The position numbers were made by a program, and so were the translations under genes. From UBA7803 sp036381275 (GTDB lineage: Bacteria > Pseudomonadota > Gammaproteobacteria > Pseudomonadales > Azotimanducaceae): a DNA stretch of 64,000 nucleotides. The DNA lies in NCBI GenBank assembly GCA_036381275.1, contig DASVDC010000143.1, forward strand, positions 1 to 64,000, given 5' to 3'. Position 1 is the stretch's first letter. Every line of letters begins with the position of its first letter. The notes beneath the pieces were generated by a model, which made no database searches, was not told the origin of the DNA, and worked only from the letters and a program-made list of their open reading frames with translations. Shown here piece by piece: positions 51,568 through 61,233 of this stretch.

Positions 51568-53307
51568 TTGGCGAAGCGCGCCCGGGTGAGCCGCATGGCC
51601 GGGATCGCGGCGGCCCTGCTGGCGGCGACGCCGGCCGCTGCGGATCTGGCCATTCGCGGCGTCGACGACGAGATGGCTGCCACGCTCGAGGCGTTCGTCA
51701 CGATCGACGACCTGCCCTGCGATGCGCCGCGCTGGTGGGTGGAACGCCGCCACCGCCAGGCGCCGGATGAGATCCGCCGCGGGCTCGAGGTGCTCGGCTA
51801 CTACCGCGGCGAGATCTCCGGCCGCCTCGAGTGGGGCGAGGACTGCTGGCAGGCCGAGTACGACGTGACGCCGGGCGAGCCGGTGCGGATCCAGCGGGTC
51901 GACATCGACGTCGAGGGTGCGCTCACGAACGAGCCCCGCATGCAGGATACGGTGGCTCGGCTGGACATCGCGCCGGAGGAAGCCTTCTCACACCCGGGCT
52001 ACGAGTCGGCGAAGTCCGATCTGCTGGAGACGGCCCGCTCGCTCGGCTACTTCGACGCGCAGTTCACCCGCCACCGCGTCACCGTGAACCCGGAGACCAA
52101 CCTCGCCGAGATCGAGCTCACCCTGGACGGCGGCGAGCGCTATCTGATCGGCGAGATCCACGTCGACCAGACCGCGCTGAAGGACGATCTGTTCCGGCGC
52201 TTCCTCGGCTTCGACACCGGCCAGGCGTACGACGACCGGGTCATGAACCGGACCTACCGCGACCTGATCGAGAGCGACTATTTCGACCGCGTGCTGGTGG
52301 CACCTCAGATCGACGCGCGCGAGGACGGCATGGTGCCGATCGAGGTGAACGCCGATGCCACCACCAGGCGGCGGGCGCTCGTCGGCGCCGGCTACGCCAC
52401 GGACACCGGGCCGCGGCTGCGCGCCGACATGCGCTGGCGCCGCGTCAACGACCGCGGCCACCGCGCCAACCTGCGCACGCTGGTATCGGAAGTGCAGGGC
52501 GAAGCGGTGGCCGAGTACCGGGTCCCCTACGGCAATCCGATCCACGACTGGCTGTTCGTGACCGGCGACATCAGCTACGAGAACACGGACACGTCCGAGA
52601 GCCTGAAGCGCGGCATCCGGATCGGCCGTACGCGTCTGCGCTGGTCGAGCTGGTCGGAGACCAACTACGTCGAGTATCGCACCGAGGATTTCGAAGTCGG
52701 CGATCAGGAGGGGCTCTCGCAGCTCCTGCTGTTCGGTACGAGCTGGGCGCGCACGACCAGCATCGACGCGCCGCGGCCGCTGAAGGGCTATTCGCTCAGT
52801 GTCGACGTGCGCGGCGCGTTGCGCGCGCTGCTCTCCGACAGCGACCTGCTCCAGACCATCGTGCGTGCCCGGCAGATCGTGCCGCTCGGCGCCGGTGTGC
52901 GGGTGCTCGCCCGCGTTCAGGCCGGCTGGACGTTCCAGAACGAGTTCGAAGACCTGCCGCCGTCGATCCGCTTCTTCGCGGGCGGCGACAACAGCGTGCG
53001 CGGCTACGGCTACGAGGAGCTCGGTCCCGAGGAGAATGGTGAGGTGGTCGGCGGCAAACGGCTGCTGACCGGCTCGCTCGAGCTGGACGTACCGGTCAGG
53101 CGTAACTGGTCGGTAGCCGCGTTCGTCGACTCGGGCGCCGCGTTCAACGAGACCTCGTTCAAGGACGTCCCGAACTTCAGCACCGGCGTCGGCCTCGGCG
53201 TGCGCTGGTACTCGCCGCTCGGGCCGCTGCGCGTCGATCTCGCGCATCCGCTCGACGATCCGGACCGCAAGGTCCGGCTGCACATCAGCCTCGGGCCGGA
53301 CCTGTGA
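51568..53307 (+). CDS. tamA: autotransporter assembly complex outer-membrane protein TamA
   Basis: A 579-residue Omp85 protein. A signal peptide (IAAALLAATPAAA) is followed by three POTRA domains (about 25-270; LGYYRGEISGRLEW, LGYFDAQFTRHRV, LIESDYFDRVLVAP) and a 16-strand barrel. RFFAGGDNSVRGYGYEELGP is the conserved loop-6 V/IRGF-type motif. The C-terminus reads VRLHISLGPDL. TTG at 51568 is chosen because AAGGA lies upstream; an ATG at 51595 is possible. It overlaps tamB as GTGA and works with it in outer-membrane protein assembly or lipid transport. Confidence 0.92.
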   Translation: MAKRARVSRMAGIAAALLAATPAAADLAIRGVDDEMAATLEAFVTIDDLPCDAPRWWVERRHRQAPDEIRRGLEVLGYYRGEISGRLEWGEDCWQAEYDVTPGEPVRIQRVDIDVEGALTNEPRMQDTVARLDIAPEEAFSHPGYESAKSDLLETARSLGYFDAQFTRHRVTVNPETNLAEIELTLDGGERYLIGEIHVDQTALKDDLFRRFLGFDTGQAYDDRVMNRTYRDLIESDYFDRVLVAPQIDAREDGMVPIEVNADATTRRRALVGAGYATDTGPRLRADMRWRRVNDRGHRANLRTLVSEVQGEAVAEYRVPYGNPIHDWLFVTGDISYENTDTSESLKRGIRIGRTRLRWSSWSETNYVEYRTEDFEVGDQEGLSQLLLFGTSWARTTSIDAPRPLKGYSLSVDVRGALRALLSDSDLLQTIVRARQIVPLGAGVRVLARVQAGWTFQNEFEDLPPSIRFFAGGDNSVRGYGYEELGPEENGEVVGGKRLLTGSLELDVPVRRNWSVAAFVDSGAAFNETSFKDVPNFSTGVGLGVRWYSPLGPLRVDLAHPLDDPDRKVRLHISLGPDL

Positions 53308-56300
53308 AACGTGCGTTGATCGTGCTGCTCGGCGCGCTGGTGCTGGCACTCGGTCTCGCCGCCGGCACGGTGGTCTTTCTCGCGGCCACCGAAGGCGGCA
53401 CGCGTTTCCTCGCCGCGCAGGCCGAGCGCTTCGCTCCGGTACGGTTCACCGGCGTGTCGGGTGCGCTGCTTCGCGAGATCCGTATCGAACGCATCGAGCT
53501 CGAGCTGCCCGATCAGCGCCTGCGGGTCGACGGCTTCGAAGCTTCCGTGCAGATGATGCCGCTCTTGTTCGACAACCATCTGATCGTCGACACGCTGTCC
53601 GCGGACGCCGTGGTGCTCACCGGCACGGCGCCGCCGTCCGATCGTGACGTTCCGCCGCCGCCGCTGCAGCTCCCTTACCTGCCGCTCGATCTCGACGTCT
53701 CCGAGGCGGTCGTGGAGCGGCTCGAGCTGCCGGGGGTGTTTCCGATGCGGATCGCGGGTTCGGCGTCCTGGGATGAGCAGGGGCTCGCCGTGCAGGAGCT
53801 GAACGTGATCTCCGAGTCGATCGCCGGCACCGTCTCGGGCCGGCTCGGCACCGGCCGCAACCCGGAGCTCGCGGCGCAGGTGAGCTGGTCACTGCCGGGC
53901 CAGGCGTGGGGCGGGACCGGTGAGCTCGACGGTCGGGTGGAAGCGCTCACGCTACGGCACGTGCTCCGCGGCTATGTGTCCGTGGACGCGGCGGGCACCG
54001 GCAGCCTCGCCGACGTCAGCGATCCGTACGTGGACCTCGACGTGCAGGTGCACGACCTCGAGTTCGGCGATACCGCGATCCGGGACATCGGCGGCACGCT
54101 GCGCGGCACGCTGCTCAATCTTGCGGCGGAGCTGTCGTCACGGGTGACGGCGCCCGGGCTCGAGCCGTTCCGGCTCGATGTCGTGGCCTACGGGCCGGCG
54201 AACGGCCCGCTGACGCTGCGCAACGTCACGGCGGACGCGCTCGGCGGCCGTCAGGAAGCCCAGGGCAGTGTGGCCTGGCAGGACGGCGTGCGGGTGCTGC
54301 TCGGCGGTACCGCGAGCGGGGTCGATCCGGCGCGGCTGCGCGCGGGGATGAGAGGCGAGATCGCGGCCGGTTTCGATTTCCGCTACGAGCAGGGCCGGAT
54401 CGGCTTCGGTCTCGACGACATCGAGGGCACGTTGAACGGCCGCTCCGTCGGCGGTGCCGCGCGGATCGCCCAGCAGGACGACGGCTGGTCGTTCGAGCCG
54501 GTGCGGCTGACGCTGGGGCGGAACCGCCTCGAAGGCAGCGCGCGCCTCCGCGGCGCGGCGTTCGAGCTCGCGGCGGAGCTCGATGCGCCGGCACTGCAGG
54601 CGCTGGCGTTGGGGCTGACCGGCGATGCCGCGGGCACGGTGGAGCTCGCCGGCACGTGGCCCGAGTTGAACGGCCGGGTCACGCTGGCGAGCGAACGGCT
54701 GGCCGGATTCGATGCCGAGCTCGCGGACGCGGAGCTGCAGGCCGAGCTGGCGGACGGCGTGCTCACCGGGACCGTCACCGCCGCGCGGGCGAGCGGTCGG
54801 CAGCTCGTGCTGGAGCGGGCGCAGCTCGCCGCCGACGGCCCGCTCGAGCGGCTCGACTGGCGTCTGGACTGGTCCGCGGGCGCGGGCGCGGGTGAGCTGC
54901 GGCGCCAACGCGACGGCATCGTCGTGGCGGTGCGCGAGGCGCGACTCGAGCTGATCGATCAGACCTGGCAGCTCCGCGCGCCGGCCGAGGTGCGCATCGC
55001 CGGGCAGCGGGTGGAGCTGACGCCCGCGTGCATCGCCGGCGGCGGCGCGTCGGCGTGCGTGGAGCGGCTCGTCATCGCCGGCGGACGCATCGACACGCGC
55101 GGGCGTCTGGAGCGGGCCCCGGTGGCGCTGCTGCAGCCGTGGCTTCCGGTTCGTCTGGCCGACGCCGGCTACCTCGAGGGCGGCTGGACCCTCGAAGGCG
55201 AGCTCGCGAATCTGAACGGGGAACTGTCCATCGCCGCCCGGCGGCTCGGCTACGAGGCGGGTGGGGAAGCGGAGACGCTCGATCTGCCGGACCTGGAGGC
55301 GGACGGCACCGTGGCGGACGGCGCGGTGGCGCTCCGCCTCGCGGCCACCGGTCCGGCGTTCTCGCTGGTCGGCCATGCGCAGCTCGAGGCGCTGCGCGCC
55401 GATGCGGCGCTGACCGGCACGCTGGAGGCCGCGGCGAGCGATCTGTCGCCCCTCGAGGTGTTCGATCAGCGCGTCGAGGAGCTGCGCGGCACGCTGAGCG
55501 GGCGTCTCAGCATCGCGGGGACACCGCGCGCACCGCAGGTGCAGGGCAACCTGCGGCTCGCGGACGGCACGCTCACGCTGAACGATCCGGGGCTGACGCT
55601 CCGCGACATCGACATCGGCGTGAACCTCGACGACAGCGGTACGTTCGACCTGCGCGGCACGGCGCGCCAGGACGAGGCCGAGCTGCTGCTGACGGCCAGC
55701 GGCGCGGGGCTCTTCGGTGAGGGCCTCGAGATCCGCGCGATCCTCGAAGGGCAGGACCTCGAGGCGCGCCACCCGGACTGGGAGATCACGATGAGCCCCG
55801 ATCTCAACTTCACCTACGAGACCGGTCGCGGCTGGGTGCGCGGACGCCTCGAAGTTCCTCGGGCGGAGGTGCGGCTCGCCACGCTGCCCACGTCGGTACC
55901 GAGCCCCTCGGAGGACGTCGTGGTAGTCGGGCGCGACGAGGGCGGTCGCGGCGAAGAGAACTGGCTGCGTACCGACATCGACGTCGTGCTCGGCGACGAC
56001 GTCGTGCTGAAGGCGCTCGGCATCACCGCGGAGCTCGAAGGCGCGCTGCAGGCGCGCAGGGACGCGCAGGGCCAGACGACGCTGCGCGGCACCCTCGACA
56101 TCACGGGCGGGGAGCTGACCACTCAAGGTCAGACCCTGACGATCGAATCCGGCTCGGTGGTCTACAACGGGCCGGTTACGCGGCCGTACATCGACCTGCG
56201 CGCGATCCGAGAGATCGACAACGTCACGCCGGAGGTGGTGGTCGGCCTGCGGATCCGCGGCGATGCGAACAACCTGACGTCGACGGTGTTTTCCGAGCCG

Positions 56301-56675
56301 GCGATGTCGGAAACGCGCGCGCTCAGCTTCCTCGTACTCGGCCGCGACATCGAGGAAGAGACCGCGGGCGACGACAGCAGCCGGCTGCTCGCCGCGGCGA
56401 TCAATCTGGGCCTCGCGCGCTCGCGCGGCATCACTTCCGAGCTGATGCGCATGACCGGCCTCGACGAGCTGTCCGCCACCGCCGAGGCGGAGGACAGCTT
56501 CGCGATCGTGGCGGGCAAACGCATCACCGACGACATCTACGTGCGGTACACGTACAACACGCTGTCGGCGGTGGGTGCGTTTCTGGTGCGCTACGAGCTG
56601 GGCCGCCGCTGGATGCTCGAGGCGTACTCCGGCGAGCAGTCGGCGATGGATCTGATGTACAGCTTCGAGAAGTAG
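53304..56675 (+). CDS. tamB: translocation and assembly module protein TamB
   Basis: An 1123-residue AsmA-like bridge protein. One N-terminal TM helix (LIVLLGALVLALGLAAGTVVFL) anchors it in the inner membrane, followed by a very long repetitive beta-strand region with many SGRL/TGxL strands. The C-terminal DUF490 domain includes GTLDITGGELTTQG, LTSTVFSEPAMSETRALSFLVLGRD and VRYELGRRWMLEAYSGEQSA. GTG at 53304 overlaps the tamA stop. The pair is in the usual order. Confidence 0.94.
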   Translation: MKRALIVLLGALVLALGLAAGTVVFLAATEGGTRFLAAQAERFAPVRFTGVSGALLREIRIERIELELPDQRLRVDGFEASVQMMPLLFDNHLIVDTLSADAVVLTGTAPPSDRDVPPPPLQLPYLPLDLDVSEAVVERLELPGVFPMRIAGSASWDEQGLAVQELNVISESIAGTVSGRLGTGRNPELAAQVSWSLPGQAWGGTGELDGRVEALTLRHVLRGYVSVDAAGTGSLADVSDPYVDLDVQVHDLEFGDTAIRDIGGTLRGTLLNLAAELSSRVTAPGLEPFRLDVVAYGPANGPLTLRNVTADALGGRQEAQGSVAWQDGVRVLLGGTASGVDPARLRAGMRGEIAAGFDFRYEQGRIGFGLDDIEGTLNGRSVGGAARIAQQDDGWSFEPVRLTLGRNRLEGSARLRGAAFELAAELDAPALQALALGLTGDAAGTVELAGTWPELNGRVTLASERLAGFDAELADAELQAELADGVLTGTVTAARASGRQLVLERAQLAADGPLERLDWRLDWSAGAGAGELRRQRDGIVVAVREARLELIDQTWQLRAPAEVRIAGQRVELTPACIAGGGASACVERLVIAGGRIDTRGRLERAPVALLQPWLPVRLADAGYLEGGWTLEGELANLNGELSIAARRLGYEAGGEAETLDLPDLEADGTVADGAVALRLAATGPAFSLVGHAQLEALRADAALTGTLEAAASDLSPLEVFDQRVEELRGTLSGRLSIAGTPRAPQVQGNLRLADGTLTLNDPGLTLRDIDIGVNLDDSGTFDLRGTARQDEAELLLTASGAGLFGEGLEIRAILEGQDLEARHPDWEITMSPDLNFTYETGRGWVRGRLEVPRAEVRLATLPTSVPSPSEDVVVVGRDEGGRGEENWLRTDIDVVLGDDVVLKALGITAELEGALQARRDAQGQTTLRGTLDITGGELTTQGQTLTIESGSVVYNGPVTRPYIDLRAIREIDNVTPEVVVGLRIRGDANNLTSTVFSEPAMSETRALSFLVLGRDIEEETAGDDSSRLLAAAINLGLARSRGITSELMRMTGLDELSATAEAEDSFAIVAGKRITDDIYVRYTYNTLSAVGAFLVRYELGRRWMLEAYSGEQSAMDLMYSFEK

Positions 56676-56688
56676 CGACCTCGGGTCG

Positions 56689-58278
56689 TCAGGCGGCGAG
56701 TACCACCCGCTGCCCGCCGGCCCGCTTGGACCGGTACATCGCGGCGTCGGCGGCGGCGACCAGCGCTTCGGCTCCGGCGTCGGCTTCTGCCGTCCAGGCG
56801 ACGCCGATGCTGCCCCGGATCGAAACCCGCTGGCCCGCGAGGGGCGCGTCGATTCGCACCGCATCGGCGATCCGCTCGCCGAGCTCGAGCGCGTGCTCGC
56901 GGCTCGGCACGCCGGGGCACAGCACCACGAATTCGTCGCCGCCGAGGCGCCCGACCACGTCGCCCGAGCGCACCGCCCGCTGCAGCGATTCCGCGACGGT
57001 TCGAAGCAGCCGATCGCCCGCGGCATGTCCGAGCCGGTCGTTGATCGGCTTGAATCCGTCGAGATCCACGAACACCACTGCGAGGCCCGAGTGAGCCTCG
57101 GCCACCGCGCGCTCGATCTCGGCCATCACCGTGGCTCGGTTCAGGCAGCCGGTCAGCATGTCGAAGCTGGCGCGCAGCTCGAGCTCCTGGCGCATGCGGG
57201 TGCTGTCGGTCACGTCGGTGACGCAGAGGATCGCGCCGGTCACTGCATCCGCCCGGTCGTGCAGCCCCCGGATCGCGACCTGCACGTATCGCAGCGAGTC
57301 ACTGCACAGGCGCAGCCGCAGCTCCAGGTCGGCGACGGTGCCGCCGTTCAGCACGCGGTCCACCGCGTCCCGCAGAACCGACTGGTCCTCGTCGACCAGG
57401 CTGGCGAGCTGCGCATCGAGCTGCTCCGCGCGCGGCACCCCGACGATCCGATGAAGGCGATCGTTGGCGTGCACCACCTTGCCGCCGGCGTCGATCTGCA
57501 GCACGCCGATCGGCAGCGCTTCGGTCAGGCGGTGCAGCAGCTCGCGGCTCCGCCAGACCTCGTCCATCGCCGCCATCTCCTCGGAGATGTCGACCATCTC
57601 GACCATCACGTAGGGCTCACCGGAGTCGTCGACGAGCCGGGTCAGGGTCAGCTCGAGCCACAGCCAGCAGCCGTCGCTGCGCCGGTAGCGGATCCGTGCC
57701 CGGCGGTTGCTGCCGGGCGGGGAAGCGACGAGATCGAACCAGTGCCCGCGCAGCACCGGCTGGTCGTCGGGGTGGATCGTATCGTCGATGGTGAGCTTCA
57801 CGAACTGCTCGCGCGTGTAGCCGAGCAGGCCGAGGGCACCGTCGTCCACCTCGATCAGCCCGGCGAGCTCGGTGCGTTTCTCGCGGCCGTAACGCGGCCG
57901 CACGGGCGCGAGCTCGGGCAGCGCCACCGGCGCGGGCCGCTCGTCGGCTTCGCCCTCGATCACCACCAGCATGCGCACGCCGTAGGCCTGCCGGGTGTCG
58001 AACAGCGCGAAGCGCCCCGCGGCGCCGGAGGCGAGACGCACCTCCACTTCGGAGGCACCCTGGTCGTCGATCCAGCGGAACTGCTCGAGCACCACCGGCC
58101 GCGATTCCGGCGCGACGAGCTGGATGCCCGCCCGCCCCGGCAGCGGGCGCTGGCCGGAGAGCGGCACGGTGGGCGGCACGGGCCGGAACAGCCCGTGCTC
58201 GTTCACCGCGGCGACGCCGGCATCCGGATAAGCCTCGATCGTCCGGCGAAACGCCGACTCGATGTCGTTCGGGTCCAT
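56689..58278 (-). CDS. diguanylate cyclase with PAS domains
   Basis: A 529-residue sensor cyclase with no TM segment. PAS-like domains lie at about 135-245 (GLLGYTREQFVKLTIDDTIHPDD) and 250-365 (ALPIGVLQIDAGGKVVHAND). The GGDEF domain (about 375-529) has FVDLDGFKPINDRLGH and the active site RLGGDEFVVL. RSGD five residues before GGDEF fits the RxxD inhibitory I-site, so product inhibition by c-di-GMP is expected. An N-terminal module (about 1-120, PDAGVAAVNEHGLF and PLSGQRPLPGRAG) recurs in other signalling proteins. It converges on tamB. Confidence 0.92.
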   Translation of the reverse strand: MDPNDIESAFRRTIEAYPDAGVAAVNEHGLFRPVPPTVPLSGQRPLPGRAGIQLVAPESRPVVLEQFRWIDDQGASEVEVRLASGAAGRFALFDTRQAYGVRMLVVIEGEADERPAPVALPELAPVRPRYGREKRTELAGLIEVDDGALGLLGYTREQFVKLTIDDTIHPDDQPVLRGHWFDLVASPPGSNRRARIRYRRSDGCWLWLELTLTRLVDDSGEPYVMVEMVDISEEMAAMDEVWRSRELLHRLTEALPIGVLQIDAGGKVVHANDRLHRIVGVPRAEQLDAQLASLVDEDQSVLRDAVDRVLNGGTVADLELRLRLCSDSLRYVQVAIRGLHDRADAVTGAILCVTDVTDSTRMRQELELRASFDMLTGCLNRATVMAEIERAVAEAHSGLAVVFVDLDGFKPINDRLGHAAGDRLLRTVAESLQRAVRSGDVVGRLGGDEFVVLCPGVPSREHALELGERIADAVRIDAPLAGQRVSIRGSIGVAWTAEADAGAEALVAAADAAMYRSKRAGGQRVVLAA

Positions 58279-58331
58279 CTGGAAAGCTTAGTCGAGCGGG
58301 CACCGCCGCCCGCGCTGCAGTGTGCGGCGGG

Positions 58332-59855
58332 TCACGTTTCCCGCCGGCCCCCATCCGCCCGACCGTCCGCTTGCGGACCGTCCGCGGTCGCTTCGCCGTC
58401 GCCGCGGGCCTCGCCGGCGGCCGGCGGGATCAGCGTGTCGAGCGGATAGTCTGTGTTCGCGCGCAGACCCGCCACGGTCGACAGATTGCGCAGCGTGCGC
58501 CGGGCACCGCGGCGCAGATGCGTGAGCACCACGCGCTCGTGCACTTCGCCTTCCTCCTGGACGTGGCTCAGCCGGTGCAGCGCGTACATGCCCACCGCGG
58601 TCGCGAAGAAGAAAAAGAAGTCCCAGTGGGTGAAGTCGAGCGCGTTGAATTCCCTCGCGCCGGACTCGCTGTGCCAGCGCAGCACCAGCGACAGCTCCTT
58701 GGAGGCGAACACGTCCGCGGTGAGACCGCCCACCATCGCGGCCGTGCCGGCCGCGGTCGCGTTGACCATCGAGCTGGTCGCGAGAAACGCGGTGGCGTTG
58801 CCCTTCGGCGCGAGCTTCAGCGAGATGTTGCCCGACGCCAGCGTCACCCCGGCGTTCGCGAGGCCGGTGGCCACGTGGATCAGCACCAGCAGCGGGTAGG
58901 TGAGCACGTGCATGTCCGGCATCGTGGTGAACGTCCACAGGAAGATGCAGGCGATGAACAGCGGCGCGCACACCCGCAGCACCGCCTTGTTGGAGAAGCG
59001 GTCGGCGACGTCGCCCCAGTGTGTGACGGTGAAATAGGCGGCGGCCTGCGACAGCGTCGCGAGGCCGATCACCACCGTCAGGTCGAGCTGCATCGTGCGC
59101 AGCATGTGCACCGTGAAGAACGGCGCCGCCAGGTTCACCGCGAAGTTCCAGCTTCCCTGGAACACCATCAGGCGCCGGAAGTTCTTCAGCCGGAACGGCT
59201 CGCGCAGCCGCGCCAGCAGGTTCGCGGCCTCGGCCTTCGGCTCGGCGAGCACGTCGCTGATGTGCCGCGAGGTCGTGACCGCGTACATGCCGCCGAGGAA
59301 CGCGAGGCTGTAGACGATGCCGTAGGCGTAGGTGTGTGGCCACGGCACGAAGCGGCCCCAGAGGTCGATGAACCCGGCGGCGAGCAGGCTCACCACCATG
59401 CCGATGCCGATCATCTTCTTCTGCCGCTCGCCGAACACCTTGCCCATCACGTCGTCCGGAACGAGGTCGCGCATCCAGGTGTTCCACGCACACGACAGCC
59501 AGGCGCCGGCCACGTAGCGGATCGAGAACGCCACGACGACCACGGCCAGCGCGAGCTCGGAGGAGGGAATGAACACCGTCAGCGCGATCACCAGGAACAT
59601 CGGCCGCGAGACGTAGCCGGACCAGGTGTAGACCGCGCGGCGCGAGCGCACCCGGTCGACCGTGAGCATCGCCGGAATCTGCGCGAGCTGCGAGAGGTGC
59701 GGGATCGCCGCGAGCAGGCCGATCAGGAAGTTGCTGGCGCCGAGCTGGATCGCGAAGGCGGTCAGGATCGCGCCGACCGCCAGTGTTTCCATGATCTGTA
59801 TGCCGATCCCGTTCTTCTGGATCCACGGGATGCTGCGTTCGAGGTCGGGGTTCAG
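58332..59855 (-). CDS. MFS transporter, last gene of the asmA-mutY-yggX operon
   Basis: A 507-residue membrane protein with about twelve hydrophobic segments (METLAVGAILTAFAIQLG opening, HLSQLAQIPAMLTVDRVRSRRAV at the A-like loop). No ATG, GTG or TTG lies in frame between 60035 and the first TM. CTG at 59855 overlaps the yggX stop as CTGA, matching the 4-nt overlaps at every other junction of this operon, and leaves DLERSI before TM1 as expected. An ATG at 60035 would overlap yggX by 184 nt. The C-terminal 70 residues are a hydrophilic extension rich in G, A, D and R. Substrate unknown. Confidence 0.82.
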   Translation of the reverse strand: MNPDLERSIPWIQKNGIGIQIMETLAVGAILTAFAIQLGASNFLIGLLAAIPHLSQLAQIPAMLTVDRVRSRRAVYTWSGYVSRPMFLVIALTVFIPSSELALAVVVVAFSIRYVAGAWLSCAWNTWMRDLVPDDVMGKVFGERQKKMIGIGMVVSLLAAGFIDLWGRFVPWPHTYAYGIVYSLAFLGGMYAVTTSRHISDVLAEPKAEAANLLARLREPFRLKNFRRLMVFQGSWNFAVNLAAPFFTVHMLRTMQLDLTVVIGLATLSQAAAYFTVTHWGDVADRFSNKAVLRVCAPLFIACIFLWTFTTMPDMHVLTYPLLVLIHVATGLANAGVTLASGNISLKLAPKGNATAFLATSSMVNATAAGTAAMVGGLTADVFASKELSLVLRWHSESGAREFNALDFTHWDFFFFFATAVGMYALHRLSHVQEEGEVHERVVLTHLRRGARRTLRNLSTVAGLRANTDYPLDTLIPPAAGEARGDGEATADGPQADGRADGGRRET

Positions 59856-60157
59856 GATGGCGTCCCCGAATCCGACGGATCCGCGGGATCGGAAGGCGGA
59901 ACGTAGCCTTCCGCTCGATCCACCGGCTGGTTGTCGAGAAACTTCTCGCGTTGCTCGGCCAGGTAGCGGCGCGCGTTCGGGTCGCGCAGATCCAGGTGCT
60001 TCTCGTTGATCAGCATGGTCTGCAGCGCCTGCCATTCGTTCCAGGCCTGGCGGGACACGGTTTCGAAGATCTCCTGGCCTTTGGCGCCGGGGAGCGGCGG
60101 CACGTCGAGGCCTTCCAGCTCGCGCCGGTATTTTCGGCAGTGAACGGTACGGGTCAT
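59852..60157 (-). CDS. yggX: Fe(2+)-trafficking / oxidative damage protection protein YggX
   Basis: A 101-residue protein. MTRTVHCRKYRRELEGLDVPPLPG-type opening with its single conserved Cys, GQEIFETVSRQAWNEWQ, LQTMLINEKHLDL and YLAEQREKFL are diagnostic. It protects Fe-S proteins and lowers iron-driven damage. It follows mutY by an ATGA overlap, the common gammaproteobacterial arrangement. The last ten residues (SDPADPSDSGTPS) extend slightly beyond the usual 90-aa length. Confidence 0.95.
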   Translation of the reverse strand: MTRTVHCRKYRRELEGLDVPPLPGAKGQEIFETVSRQAWNEWQALQTMLINEKHLDLRDPNARRYLAEQREKFLDNQPVDRAEGYVPPSDPADPSDSGTPS

Positions 60158-61233
60158 GGGTTCCCCGGCTGCGGTGTCAGGGACTTCAATAGTCTAGCTG
60201 CCGGTGCGGAGAGGCCAAGCGCGGGCGCACCGTTCGACTCGCCGGGCGCGTACCAGCAGAGATCCGCGCGATCCGCGGCGGCGGTCGGCGCGCGCGCGAG
60301 CCGCACGTACACGGGTTCGATATCGAGGTGGAAGTGGCTGAAGGTGTGACGGAACGCCGCCGCGTGCGTCACCGCGGCGATGCTGTCCGTCGCGATCGCG
60401 AGCTCGGCGCAGAGCTCGGCCGCGGAGGTGTCGGCACTGCGCTCGGGCGGCGTCCAGAGCCCGCCCCAGAGCCCGCGCGCGGGGCGCTGCTCGAGCAGGC
60501 AGCGGCCGGTCGGGTCGATCAGCAGGAACAGCCGGGCCGCGCGCACCGGTTTGTCCCGTTGCGGGCGTCGCTCGGGAAACTGCTCCACCGCGCCGCGGGC
60601 GCGCGCGGCGCAGCCCTCGGCCACCGGGCAGTCGCCGCAACGCGGCCGGGTGCGTGTGCAGAGTGTCGCACCGAGGTCCATGATCGCCTGGGTGTAGTCG
60701 CCGACCCGTTCCGCCGGTGTGTGCGCATCGGCGTGCTGCCAGAGCGTTCGCAGCGTGGCACCCGAGCTGACGGGCCCCGTCACCGCGTGGTAGCGCGCGA
60801 GCACCCGCTTCACGTTGCCGTCCAGGATCGGCGCGCGGCGGCCGTAGGCGATCGCGACGATCGCCCCAGCGGTGGAACGGCCGATGCCGGGCAGGCTCGC
60901 CAGCGCGTCGACGTCGTCCGGAAGCCGCCCGCCGTAGCGAGCCACGATCTCGCGCGCGGCGGCGTGCAGATGGCGGGCGCGGGCGTAATAGCCGAGGCCG
61001 GTCCACAGGTGCAGCACTTCGTCGAGCTCGGCGGCGGCGAGGCGCTCGACGTCCGGAAAGCGCGCGAGGAAGCGCTGGTAGTACGGGATCACCGTGGCGA
61101 CCTGGGTCTGCTGCAGCATGATTTCCGAGACCCAGACCCGGTACGGGTCCGCCGGTTGCTGCCAGGGCAGATCCTTGCGGCCGTGCCGGTCGAACCAATC
61201 GAGCAGCGCTCGGGCGAACCGGTCGGTGCTCAA
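60154..61233 (-). CDS. mutY: A/G-specific adenine glycosylase
   Basis: A 359-residue base-excision repair enzyme that removes adenine opposite 8-oxoguanine. KDLPWQQPADPYRVWVSEIMLQQTQVATVIPYY is the family opening, LPGIGRSTAGAI the helix-hairpin-helix, and ILDGNVKRVLAR carries the catalytic Asp. The [4Fe-4S] ligands C-x6-C-x2-C-x5-C are seen in CTRTRPRCGDCPVAEGC. A NUDIX-like C-terminal domain follows. TTG at 61233 is chosen since it overlaps the asmA stop as TTGA and gives the expected N-terminus. Confidence 0.95.
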   Translation of the reverse strand: MSTDRFARALLDWFDRHGRKDLPWQQPADPYRVWVSEIMLQQTQVATVIPYYQRFLARFPDVERLAAAELDEVLHLWTGLGYYARARHLHAAAREIVARYGGRLPDDVDALASLPGIGRSTAGAIVAIAYGRRAPILDGNVKRVLARYHAVTGPVSSGATLRTLWQHADAHTPAERVGDYTQAIMDLGATLCTRTRPRCGDCPVAEGCAARARGAVEQFPERRPQRDKPVRAARLFLLIDPTGRCLLEQRPARGLWGGLWTPPERSADTSAAELCAELAIATDSIAAVTHAAAFRHTFSHFHLDIEPVYVRLARAPTAAADRADLCWYAPGESNGAPALGLSAPAARLLKSLTPQPGNP

